Of a DNA stretch of 37,608 nucleotides, positions 1 through 7,517 are shown one piece after another. The translations under genes were made by a program, and so were the position numbers. Source of the DNA: Crocinitomicaceae bacterium (GTDB taxonomy: Bacteria; Bacteroidota; Bacteroidia; Flavobacteriales_D; Crocinitomicaceae); the NCBI GenBank assembly GCA_022447665.1, contig JAKVAQ010000027.1:16744-54351 (forward strand). The letters run 5' to 3'. The first letter of the stretch is position 1; the number at the start of each line of letters is the position of its first letter. The notes under the pieces were generated by a model. The model was not told the origin of the DNA. It saw only the letters and a list, made by a program, of their open reading frames with translations, and did no database searches.

Positions 1-586
1 TAAAGCAATATCTTTGTCGATATCTGAGATTATACCATCTTCATTAATATCTTCGATAGTTAAATCAGCGGCTGTACCTTAAATATGTTGACTGCGGCTA
101 GCGCCTCCTTTAACGTAATTGTAGAACGGATGGCGATGAGCTTCTCTAACTAGGAATCCATATTTATTGAAGCCGTTTTCCTCCAATTCCAACATGAAGT
201 CTAAAATTAGGTGTAAAAGTTCTTTGTCGAGAAGGCAAAACAAAGTTTGGTTTTTAGTTAAGTCTTCTTTATTCTTTGAGTAATAAAAATCGGTTGTAAG
301 GAAATTTTCCGACAACATAAGTGTAGATTTCATCACCCTGAACAACTAAATACTTCTTACCTTTTAGTTTGGATAAATGGTCATTGTTAGGGTCTGAGTA
401 TTTCCTGTAGGATTCTGGAATGTCTAAGTAAGCTACTTTTTCGGAAGTGTCATAAACGCTGTCCACTTTATCGTGCGTAAGCACGGGGGCTTGATCACTT
501 TTTTGATTAAATAACTCCTGAGGGTTCTTTTCAGAACAAGAGACTAGGAGGAATGCTATACTAGCAAGATTAACGCAACGAAGCAT
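1..586 (-). pseudogene. broken M15-type peptidase lipoprotein (runs off window edge)
   Basis: The start codon is an ATG inside the last codons of rnc. It opens a lipoprotein signal peptide (MLRCVNLASIAFLLVSC) with lipobox LVSC. The first frame runs to a stop at 269. The neighbouring frame then continues from about 330 with a sequence like M15 D-Ala-D-Ala carboxypeptidase / DUF882 proteins, ending in GGASRSQHI. A TAA at 79-81 interrupts it there. Directly after the stop, the same frame reads GTAADL and then an Asp-rich stretch to the window edge. Restored, this gives the family zinc site SQHxxGxAxD, with the stop where Tyr is usual. One frameshift near 315-330 plus one nonsense codon suggest a decayed peptidoglycan peptidase. 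Sequencing error is less likely because there are two separate lesions. Confidence in the family is good; the missing C-terminus lies outside the window. Confidence 0.72.
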
Positions 587-1301
587 CAATTCCCAATAAC
601 TGCAAAGTTTCTTTAGAGGCATGTTGTTCTGCCTCTTTCTTTGATTTTCCTTTCCCTTGCCCCCAATCTTTTCCATTTATAGTAGCCTTCGCCGAATAAA
701 TGAAATCGTTTTCCTTCTTAGCGTCGTCCGTAATAACGAATTTTAGCGCAATCTTATTCTTTTGCGCCCAAATAAGCAAAGTACTTTTAAAATCGATTTC
801 TTGGGTTAATACTTCGTCGAAATCAATGTACTTTTCGAGGATGTGAGAAAGAAAGCTCTTTTTACATTGATTATAACCCGCTTCTAAATACATGGCTCCA
901 ATAATGGCTTCCAACGCATTTCCCTCTAGTGTTTCAAGTCGTATTGAACGCCCTGAATCATAATTTATATGATTTCTTAATTCTAATTCACCGCCAATGT
1001 AAGCCAGCATTTTACGGTTAACGATTTTGGCTTTTACCATCGTTAAATACCCTTCATCTTTCTTTGGGAAATTGGCGTACAGATAGTCCGCTACAATAAG
1101 ATCAATAACCGTATCCCCTAAATATTCGAGGCGTTCGTTACTTTCAAGATCCTGCTTGGTATTACTAAAGGACTTATGGGTAAGTGCCGTTTCAAAAAGC
1201 GTTAAATCCTTAATATGGTATCCGAAATTCTTGTGTATGTATCCCTCAAGCCCTTTAGAAGGCTTCGAATTTTTTTTAAAGAAATCGAAAAGACGAAACA
1301 C
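570..1301 (-). CDS. rnc: ribonuclease III
   Basis: Endoribonuclease that cleaves double-stranded RNA (rRNA precursors, structured mRNAs) in the cytoplasm. The 243-residue length fits the family. The signature NERLEYLGD lies at residues 55-63, with metal-binding Glu56, Glu59 and Asp63. The second catalytic motif reads GNALEAIIGAMYLEAGY. It keeps the Glu but has Asn where E. coli has Asp114; I recall this Asn as common in Bacteroidota. A double-stranded RNA-binding domain follows from about residue 167 to 240, ending KKEAEQHASKETLQLL. The start is GTG; no better in-frame start exists after the upstream stop. It sits 5 bp after fabF and overlaps the broken lipoprotein gene by 17 bp, so acpP-fabF-rnc is probably one transcript. 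Confidence 0.97.
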   Translation of the reverse strand: MFRLFDFFKKNSKPSKGLEGYIHKNFGYHIKDLTLFETALTHKSFSNTKQDLESNERLEYLGDTVIDLIVADYLYANFPKKDEGYLTMVKAKIVNRKMLAYIGGELELRNHINYDSGRSIRLETLEGNALEAIIGAMYLEAGYNQCKKSFLSHILEKYIDFDEVLTQEIDFKSTLLIWAQKNKIALKFVITDDAKKENDFIYSAKATINGKDWGQGKGKSKKEAEQHASKETLQLLGIDASLR

Positions 1302-1306
1302 GAGGT

Positions 1307-2560
1307 TTAGTCCTTATAAGATTTAAAAATTACTGAGGTATTGTGACCACCAAAGCCGAAAGTATTACTTAGTGCGTAATTGATTTCTTTCTCTTGTGCT
1401 TTGTTAAACGTGAAGTTTAATTTATTGTCAATTTCAGGATCATCAGTGAAGTGGTTGATCGTTGGAGGAACCACACCATCTTTGATTGCCATAATACAAG
1501 CGATCGCTTCAATTGCTCCCGCCGCACCCAATAGGTGTCCTGTCATTGATTTTGTTGAAGAGATGTTCAAGTTATAAGCATCTTCTCCAAATACTTCCTT
1601 AATCGCTTTGGTCTCAGCTATATCACCAAGCGGTGTAGAAGTACCGTGAACATTAATGTAATCAATATCTGAGGTAGAAATTCCAGCTTCAGCAATGGCT
1701 TGTTTCATTACGCTAATAGCACCTAATCCATCTGGATGCGGAGCTGTCAGGTGATGTGCATCTGCAGAAAGCCCTGAACCTACGATTTCACAATAAATCT
1801 TAGCTCCACGTGCTTTCGCATGCTCTAATTCTTCAAGTATGATTGCTCCAGAACCTTCACCTAGTACGAATCCTTCACGATCAACGTCAAACGGACGAGA
1901 AGCTGTTTTTGGATCATCGTTTCTAGTAGAAAGTGCTCTTAAAGCATTAAATCCTCCAATTCCGTGCTCGTTTACACAAGCCTCAGAACCTCCAGAGACA
2001 ATTACATCAGACTTACCAAGTCTAATAAGGTTTGTTGCATCAATTAATGCGTTGTTAGAGGAAGCACATGCCGAAACCGTAACATAGTTCGGTCCTCTTA
2101 AGCCATACTTCATAGAAATATGTCCAGCGGCAATGTCCACAATCATTTTTGGAATAAAGAAAGGGTTAAAGCGTGGTGTACCATCACCTAACCAATATTC
2201 TTTAGCTTCTTCTTGAAATGTTTTTAGACCTCCAATTCCAGAACCCCAGATTACTCCGGTTCTGTCAAGGTCGATAGACTCAAGATCTAGTCCCGAGTCC
2301 ACCATAGCTTCCGCTGAGGAAACCATGGCGTACTGGGAAAATAAATCCATTGTTCTTATTTGTTTCCGATCTAAATGTTCAGAAACATCAAAGTTCTTTA
2401 ATTCGCACGCGAATTTTGTTTTAAATAACTCCGGATCAAAAGAAGTTATGGGTGCAGCACCGCTCACACCATTTTTCAAACTCTCCCAATATTCATTAAG
2501 ATTGTTTCCAATAGGTGTTAATGCGCCTAAACCAGTTACAACAACTCTTTTTAACTCCAT
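1307..2560 (-). CDS. fabF: 3-oxoacyl-ACP synthase II
   Basis: Condensing enzyme of type II fatty acid synthesis: it joins malonyl-ACP to a growing acyl-ACP and releases CO2. The 417 residues form one complete thiolase-fold protein. Catalytic Cys165 lies in VSACASSNN, His305 in NVHGTSTPLGD and His342 in SMTGHLLGAAGA, giving the full Cys-His-His triad of the KAS II type. The C-terminal NTFGFGGHN motif is present. It lies 47 bp downstream of acpP, its carrier substrate, and 5 bp upstream of rnc, the usual arrangement in Bacteroidota. Nothing in the sequence is unusual. Confidence 0.98.
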   Translation of the reverse strand: MELKRVVVTGLGALTPIGNNLNEYWESLKNGVSGAAPITSFDPELFKTKFACELKNFDVSEHLDRKQIRTMDLFSQYAMVSSAEAMVDSGLDLESIDLDRTGVIWGSGIGGLKTFQEEAKEYWLGDGTPRFNPFFIPKMIVDIAAGHISMKYGLRGPNYVTVSACASSNNALIDATNLIRLGKSDVIVSGGSEACVNEHGIGGFNALRALSTRNDDPKTASRPFDVDREGFVLGEGSGAIILEELEHAKARGAKIYCEIVGSGLSADAHHLTAPHPDGLGAISVMKQAIAEAGISTSDIDYINVHGTSTPLGDIAETKAIKEVFGEDAYNLNISSTKSMTGHLLGAAGAIEAIACIMAIKDGVVPPTINHFTDDPEIDNKLNFTFNKAQEKEINYALSNTFGFGGHNTSVIFKSYKD

Positions 2561-2607
2561 AATAAGTCGTACAAATTTAAACTAAGATTTTGTGGGTTGA
2601 AGGGGTT

Positions 2608-2844
2608 TTATTTTGCGTTTCCTTCGATGTAAGCGATAGCATCACCTACAGTTTGAATTTTTTCAGCTTGATCGTCTGGAATAGCGATGTTAAATTCTTT
2701 TTCGAATTCCATAATTAATTCTACAGTATCTAAAGAATCAGCACCTAAATCGTTAGTGAAGCTTGCTTCTGCAGTTACTTCATCTTCTGCTACTCCTAAT
2801 TTGTCTACTATGATAGACATTACTCTTGACTTTACATCAGACAT
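2608..2844 (-). CDS. acpP: acyl carrier protein
   Basis: Small acidic four-helix protein of 78 residues that carries acyl chains on a 4'-phosphopantetheine arm during fatty acid synthesis. The attachment residue is Ser37 in the motif [13 protein letters not shown]. Length and charge are standard. It is the first gene of the acpP-fabF-rnc run and has a good candidate promoter just upstream (2875-2906), fitting the high expression expected of acpP. Confidence 0.98.
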   Translation of the reverse strand: MSDVKSRVMSIIVDKLGVAEDEVTAEASFTNDLGADSLDTVELIMEFEKEFNIAIPDDQAEKIQTVGDAIAYIEGNAK

Positions 2845-2874
2845 ATTATCTGTTTTATTGGTTTATTCAATGTG

Positions 2875-2906
2875 CAAAGAAAGTACATATACCTAGAAAA
2901 TCAAAA
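2875..2906 (-). promoter_or_regulatory. candidate acpP promoter
   Basis: On the minus strand TTTTG (2902-2906) is followed after 20 bp by TTCTTTG (2875-2881). This is one mismatch from the Bacteroidota -7 element TAnnTTTG, and the spacing is right. The implied start of transcription is about 25 nt upstream of acpP. The site sits directly before the stop codon of the flavoprotein gene. Assigned by pattern only. Confidence 0.45.
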
Positions 2907-2907
2907 T

Positions 2908-3579
2908 TTACTCAAAATAAATTGCAATTTCGTCTAAGTCCTTACGCTTAAGGTCAGGAACCTTGCAGGTTTCAGCAGCATAACCCACCGGTAAAAGTAG
3001 GAATGCTTTTTCGTTTTCAGGACGCTCTAAAACCTCAGCTAAAAAGTTCATAGGACTAGGAGTATGGGTTAATGTCACTAGTCCAGCCTGGTGAATTGCC
3101 GAGATTAAAAAACCGGCGGCAATTCCAACACTTTCATTTACGTAGTAATTATTACTTTTTTCACCGTTTTCTTCTATGTTGTAAGATTTCTTAAACATAA
3201 CTACGATCCATGGCGCAAAGTCGATGAATTCTTTAACGGCATCAGTACCTAAATGAGCAAGGTCTTTTAACCAACTGTCGCTCATTCTACCATCATAATT
3301 TTTTCTTTCTTCAATTTCTGCTTTTTCTCTGATTTTACTCTTCAAGGTAGCATTACTAATGGCACAAAAAGTCCAAGGTTGTTTATGTGCTCCGGAAGGC
3401 GCGGTAGATGCAGTTAATAAGATATTATCAATTACTTCTTTTGGTACATGTTTATCTGAAAAATCTCTTACACTTCTTCTACGATTCATGTAAGTGTAAA
3501 ATTCTTTTGACCTTTCTATCGTTTCTTCCTCGCTAAAGGACTGTTGTTTATAATCTATAAATGGATGTTCTTCATTCAT
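2908..3579 (-). CDS. iodotyrosine-deiodinase-like flavin reductase (nitroreductase superfamily)
   Basis: FMN enzyme of 223 residues in the nitroreductase fold. It matches the iodotyrosine deiodinase (IYD) subgroup, which reductively removes halide from halotyrosines, better than ordinary nitroreductases. The N-terminal block MNRRRSVRDFSDKHVP followed by TAPSGAHKQPWTF is the FMN-binding part. The substrate-lid residues that hold the amino acid zwitterion in human IYD (Glu157, Tyr161, Lys182) have counterparts here at Glu91, Tyr95 and Lys116, with the same spacing. The C-terminal LLLPVGY and VPDLKRKDLDEI also follow IYD. No signal peptide or membrane anchor is present, unlike the vertebrate enzyme. 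It lies between acpP and purN and reads toward acpP. A different small electron-acceptor substrate cannot be excluded. Confidence 0.85.
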   Translation of the reverse strand: MNEEHPFIDYKQQSFSEEETIERSKEFYTYMNRRRSVRDFSDKHVPKEVIDNILLTASTAPSGAHKQPWTFCAISNATLKSKIREKAEIEERKNYDGRMSDSWLKDLAHLGTDAVKEFIDFAPWIVVMFKKSYNIEENGEKSNNYYVNESVGIAAGFLISAIHQAGLVTLTHTPSPMNFLAEVLERPENEKAFLLLPVGYAAETCKVPDLKRKDLDEIAIYFE

Positions 3580-3583
3580 TGGG

Positions 3584-3613
3584 TTGCGGTATTTGTCGCT
3601 TGGATTACCTTTG
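3584..3613 (+). promoter_or_regulatory. purN promoter
   Basis: TTG at 3584-3586 and TACCTTTG at 3606-3613 are separated by 19 bp, a clean match to the Bacteroidota housekeeping promoter. The predicted transcript start near 3620 leaves a leader of about 35 nt before the purN ATG. Confidence 0.6.
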
Positions 3614-3616
3614 TCT

Positions 3617-3624
3617 CAAATATA
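3617..3624 (-). promoter_or_regulatory. -7 element for the deiodinase-like gene
   Basis: The minus strand reads TATATTTG here, a perfect TAnnTTTG, about 38 bp upstream of the flavoprotein start. No TTG is found at the expected distance upstream, so only half of the promoter is supported. It lies 3 bp from the -7 element of the opposing purN promoter. Confidence 0.35.
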
Positions 3625-3654
3625 GTCGTTTAAAAATAGTTTTACTTACCGCTT

Positions 3655-4221
3655 ATGGAACAGTTAGCCATATTTGCCTCGGGTGGAGGATCGAATGCTC
3701 AAGCAATAATTGATTACTTTGAAGGAAATGAGGAAATTAAGATAGCATTGATTGTAACCAATAACCAAAATGCAGGGGTTATTGATAGAGGTAGAAAACA
3801 TAAATTACCCGTATTTATTCACGCTAAAGATGATATGAACAACGGTATTTTGCTTCAAGCACTTCGAATTCATGGAGTTTCATTCGTGATTTTGGCCGGA
3901 TATTTAAAAATGATTTCACCAGATCTATCTAAGGCTTATCATAATAAAATGGTAAACATTCACCCAGCACTTCTTCCAAAATACGGAGGAAAAGGAATGT
4001 ACGGGATGAATGTGCATCGAGCGGTATTCGAAAATAAGGAAGAAGTATCAGGAATTACAATTCATTATGTGAATGAGCGATATGATGAAGGTGAAATAAT
4101 TCTTCAGGAGTCTTGCGATATACGCGATTGTTCCTCTCCAGAAGAAATTCAAAAAGCAGTGCTAAAGGTTGAGCATGAGTTTTTTGCGCCAACCATCGAA
4201 AAATTATTAATAAAAGACTAG
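3655..4221 (+). CDS. purN: phosphoribosylglycinamide formyltransferase
   Basis: Transfers a formyl group from 10-formyltetrahydrofolate to glycinamide ribonucleotide in de novo purine synthesis. The 188 residues match the family. The N-terminal loop FASGGGSN (residues 7-14) binds the substrate phosphate. Catalytic residues are Asn101 and His103 in NIHPALLPKYGG and Asp144 in YDEGEIIL. It is divergent from the acpP side and has its own promoter. The membrane protein gene 48 bp downstream has its own possible -7 element. Confidence 0.97.
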   Translation: MEQLAIFASGGGSNAQAIIDYFEGNEEIKIALIVTNNQNAGVIDRGRKHKLPVFIHAKDDMNNGILLQALRIHGVSFVILAGYLKMISPDLSKAYHNKMVNIHPALLPKYGGKGMYGMNVHRAVFENKEEVSGITIHYVNERYDEGEIILQESCDIRDCSSPEEIQKAVLKVEHEFFAPTIEKLLIKD

Positions 4222-4238
4222 ATTCTTGAAAAACAATC

Positions 4239-4246
4239 TATCTTTG
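4239..4246 (+). promoter_or_regulatory. possible -7 element before the MarC-family gene
   Basis: TATCTTTG matches TAnnTTTG and lies 24 bp before the start codon. No TTG sits at the right spacing, so this is weak. Confidence 0.25.
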
Positions 4247-4269
4247 CCGACTTTTTTAAAATTACACTT

Positions 4270-4851
4270 ATGGAATTTAACATCGTAGAAATGGGTAAAG
4301 CCTTTATGGTTTTGTTCGCCGTTATTGATATTATAGGTAATGTTCCGGTGATTATAAAATTGAAAGAAAAGGCGGGAGAGATTCAAGCTTTAAAAGCATC
4401 TTTAGTGGCACTTGGAATTATGCTGGTGTTTTTATTTGCGGGTGAAATGTTATTGGGTGTGTTAGGAGTAAACATTAAAGCCTTCGCAGTAGCTGGTTCT
4501 TTAATACTATTTGCGTTGGCTTTTGAAATGATTTTTGGAATAGAATTATTCAAGGATGATTCGTCTAACTACAAAATTGTATCTATAGTACCGCTAGCTT
4601 TTCCATTAATTGCTGGAGCAGGAACTATGACTACGTTGATTTCATTACGTGTGGAATATGCAGCAATTAATATTGCGGTCGCGGTGGTTTTGAATATCGT
4701 CCTTGTCTTTATTGTATTAAAGCTAACTAGAAGAATTGAAAGACTTCTGGGTTCGGGAGGTATAGCTATTTTGCAGAAGGTTTTTGGTATCATTCTTCTT
4801 GCTATTGCAGTGAAATTATTTGCAGATAACGCTAAAGAACTCTTTGGCTAA
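4270..4851 (+). CDS. MarC-family inner-membrane protein
   Basis: The 193-residue, very hydrophobic protein has about six membrane segments (roughly residues 8-28, 40-62, 68-90, 106-126, 132-152 and 168-188). The motif VIDIIGNVPVIIKL in the first segment and PLAFPLIAGAGTMTTL before the fourth are characteristic of the MarC/UPF0056 family. The biochemical role of this family is not settled; early links to antibiotic resistance were withdrawn for E. coli MarC. It may be read from its own promoter or through from purN. Confidence 0.88.
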   Translation: MEFNIVEMGKAFMVLFAVIDIIGNVPVIIKLKEKAGEIQALKASLVALGIMLVFLFAGEMLLGVLGVNIKAFAVAGSLILFALAFEMIFGIELFKDDSSNYKIVSIVPLAFPLIAGAGTMTTLISLRVEYAAINIAVAVVLNIVLVFIVLKLTRRIERLLGSGGIAILQKVFGIILLAIAVKLFADNAKELFG

Positions 4852-4881
4852 GAACCTGTAACATTTCCTGCTCTCTTAGTT

Positions 4882-5575
4882 ATGATAATTGAGAGGACGG
4901 GGAGATGGAAGTTTATCATATTATGTGTTCTTTTTTTACCGCTTTTTGGTAAAAGCACAACAGTTTCTAATGTTACGAACGGATATTGGTTTAATCCCAA
5001 TGTGTGGTCAACAGGAGTGCTTCCAAAAGGTTGTGATACTATCCAAGTGAATCACATTATCGGCTCCGATTCTACCATTGTTGTATTTAAAACGGTATTG
5101 GAAGTTGGTCTAGGAGGAGCGCTTTATTCAACGGAAAGAATATATAGACCGTGGGGCAACATTAATTAACCGAGGAGAAATCTTTACTGAAAAACTCGAG
5201 GTTTATGGAAAACTAGAGAGCTTAGGGCGATTAACAACTGGTTTAACGCAGATAGCTGGTTCTTTTGTCGTTAAAGGAACTTGGAATACACGCAGTGGTA
5301 ATGCAGAGGATTGGCAATAAGAGTTAAAAAAATCAAAGCGCTTCGTGCTAAATACATTTCCCAACCCGTCTAATGGCACTTTTAAGTTAAGTTTTAATGA
5401 AATTATACCTTTCGGAACACTTACTATTCATGATATGAACGGTGACCTGGTTTATAGTTATGATTTGGTCAACGAATAATTTCATGCGGTACAATTAGAA
5501 CAGCCGTCTGGTGTTTTTTTCCTAAAAGTTATTGTTGGTTACGATGTATTGTCTAAGAAGATTGTGGTGAGATAG
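4882..5575 (+). pseudogene. decayed T9SS-secreted protein
   Basis: The first frame encodes a signal-peptide-like N-terminus (WKFIILCVLFLPLFG) and then a YWFNPNVWSTGVLPKGCDTI block. This resembles the W-x-x-P-x-x-W-S-x-G-x-x-P-x-x-x-D repeat of many Bacteroidota surface proteins, and it ends at a stop at 5167. A second frame, open from about 5113, reads GATLINRGEIFTEKLEVYG, stops at 5318-5320, continues as FPNPSNGTFKLSF and IHDMNGDLVYSY, stops again at 5477-5479, and ends GVFFLKVIVGYDVLSKKIVVR at 5575. The C-terminal part is a T9SS type A sorting domain. One frameshift plus two in-frame TAA codons make a functional product unlikely. Its end lies 1 bp from the end of the convergent gene. Confidence 0.8.
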
Positions 5576-5576
5576 A

Positions 5577-6191
5577 CTATTGAATTTTACCAACGATCAG
5601 TTTAAATCGAACTCCGAAATGTTTCTCTGATGAATTTATGTTAATATTAGGTGCAATAGAAAAACCTAATGCCTTAGAAAAGGCCAATTGACCCTCGATT
5701 TCCGCAATAAATCCATAGTTCGAAATTGCTTTATTGGAATGAACATAATTAGATTCTCCATTGTAATGATTGAATTTAGGGTTTGCTTCAAAATTGTGTG
5801 CAACTGTATAATTATTCTTTGATACACCAACCTTGAAAAGAATATTTCCAAGACTATTTCGGGTACTTATACCCTTGCCGATCATTATACCTTTTCTATT
5901 CATGTAGTCAAAAGGTAATCCATGCTTTCGAGTGATACCAAAAAGAGTAGTGTATGATCTGAGATAATCATTAGGCAAATTTTTAGAGACTACTCCACTT
6001 GTTGATCTGTAGAGATCAATACAAAATCCATTTTTCACATAAAACCCTAGACTTAACGACATTGTTTGATAGTCATTATAATTTAGGCCTGAGCCAAAGT
6101 TGACTTTGTATTTATCATTCCACTTTTTTTCATCTTTAGAAAAACTGTTGATGGAAACAATGAATAATAGTGTTGTCAATAATAGTTTCAT
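5577..6191 (-). CDS. exported protein of unknown function, possible outer-membrane barrel
   Basis: I do not recognise a family. The 204 residues start with a clear signal peptide (MKLLLTTLLFIVSINSFS). Alternating short strands ending in aromatic residues follow, such as VNFGSGLNYNDYQTMSLSLG and GFIAEIEGQLAFSKALGFSI, and the C-terminus is FGVRFKLIVGKIQ. This is the pattern of a small outer-membrane beta-barrel, but without a terminal Phe. It is convergent with the decayed T9SS gene, with only 1 bp between the stops. No promoter was found. Confidence 0.75.
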   Translation of the reverse strand: MKLLLTTLLFIVSINSFSKDEKKWNDKYKVNFGSGLNYNDYQTMSLSLGFYVKNGFCIDLYRSTSGVVSKNLPNDYLRSYTTLFGITRKHGLPFDYMNRKGIMIGKGISTRNSLGNILFKVGVSKNNYTVAHNFEANPKFNHYNGESNYVHSNKAISNYGFIAEIEGQLAFSKALGFSIAPNININSSEKHFGVRFKLIVGKIQ

Positions 6192-6273
6192 ACTTCAAAG
6201 ATCATTATGAAACTGTGGAGATCACAATTGAAATAAATAAGCGATCAATTAATTTGCGTTATTCGTAAATAAA

Positions 6274-7431
6274 CTAGGCTTTCTTCTTCCATAGCTGCGC
6301 TTGTAGGACCAACCAAAACACGAGCATACAAAAGATATTTAATAGCAAGGGCTGTATATAATCAAAGCGAATGTTCTGCGGAATGATGTCTGTAGGACTC
6401 AGGCAAATAAAGACAAAGCTAATACCGAAGAGAATGTTTAGGTATAGATTCTTTTTATTGGCTACATACCAAAGGATAAAACCTGTGGTACCTATGATCA
6501 AGGTTGGTGATTCTGATTTATGATTGAATAAAATCAACCATATCAATAAGCTACAAAGTATACCTAGTCGAAAGTTTTGAATCTCGAATTTCTTGAGTTG
6601 AAGTAGTGGTAAGAGGAAGAGGATAGCACCAAATAATACCATGAGTATTTTGCTAGGTTCCACAGCAAACCAAGCATTTAGTATGCCCATTACAGAAAAA
6701 CCAAAGGAGACTGAATGGTCATTTGCTAACAAAACGCCATAGTCTTTAAGAATGTTGAAGTAGTCTTGAAAGCCTACAAAAAATCCTGGAATTAAGCCCA
6801 TTATCAATATTAATGCTGTACTATAAAGTATTGATTTACCGCGGTTCGGATATAAAAGAATGAGAACAAAAGCCACTATACCAAATAATTTTATGAAAAC
6901 TGTAAGTCCTAGGCAAAGAATGGCTAAGAACATTTTTTTTCGTTCCATTAAGGAGTAGGCGATTAGAATAAGTCCAGTAATCAAAGAGTTGGATTGCTCA
7001 TTTTGAAGGTTTACCATGAGTTGAGTAAATATGAGAACCACAATTAAACTCTTTTCTATTTTAGTAAGCCTGGGCAAACTATAGATGCCGAATACCAATA
7101 CCAGTACATTTAGAAGATTCCATATGGAGAGCCCAATGACATCAGGTGTCCAAGCAATAATTGCAAAAAGAACCGAGAAGGTGGGGGTATACTTGTAAAG
7201 ATCATAATGTTCTGCAGGATGACCAACATATAGCTTTTGATCTGAAAAAAAATGGTTCGAAGAACTCTGGAAGATCTTGTAATTGTTGTATTTCGTATAG
7301 GTCACGTTTTCAGGACTCGTATGACCGTGAGTGAAGTATCGGGTATTAATACTCACCAATAGCGTAACTAAAACAACTAGAATTACCCAAATTTTTGGCC
7401 GATCAAGAATATATTTTAGTTTATCTATCAT
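6274..7431 (-). CDS. GT87-like integral membrane glycosyltransferase
   Basis: A polytopic membrane protein of 385 residues with about ten hydrophobic helices. The first loop contains HYDLYKYTPTFSVLFAIIAW. An acidic, Tyr-rich first loop followed by K-Y-x-P is typical of glycosyltransferase family 87 (DUF2029), which use polyprenyl-phosphate sugars to modify glycans outside the membrane. The acceptor cannot be told from sequence. The ATG at 7431 is chosen. A GTG 12 bp upstream (7443) is in frame, but neither has a visible ribosome-binding site. It stands alone, divergent from the DUF72 gene. Confidence 0.75.
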   Translation of the reverse strand: MIDKLKYILDRPKIWVILVVLVTLLVSINTRYFTHGHTSPENVTYTKYNNYKIFQSSSNHFFSDQKLYVGHPAEHYDLYKYTPTFSVLFAIIAWTPDVIGLSIWNLLNVLVLVFGIYSLPRLTKIEKSLIVVLIFTQLMVNLQNEQSNSLITGLILIAYSLMERKKMFLAILCLGLTVFIKLFGIVAFVLILLYPNRGKSILYSTALILIMGLIPGFFVGFQDYFNILKDYGVLLANDHSVSFGFSVMGILNAWFAVEPSKILMVLFGAILFLLPLLQLKKFEIQNFRLGILCSLLIWLILFNHKSESPTLIIGTTGFILWYVANKKNLYLNILFGISFVFICLSPTDIIPQNIRFDYIQPLLLNIFCMLVFWLVLQAQLWKKKA

Positions 7432-7517
7432 GTGGTTATCCACAAATATGAATGAAATATATGAAACTCTAATTTGAGGTAGTAATATATTCTATAATTT
7501 GGCTATAAATTAATGCA

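Noticed and set aside
4222-4269. A full promoter for the MarC-family gene
   Set aside because: TATCTTTG is present, but the only nearby TTG is 10 bp away, too close. Kept only as a weak -7 element.
7436-7444. Replication origin
   Set aside because: Only one DnaA box, with no cluster, no A/T-rich unwinding stretch and no dnaA or other origin-linked genes.
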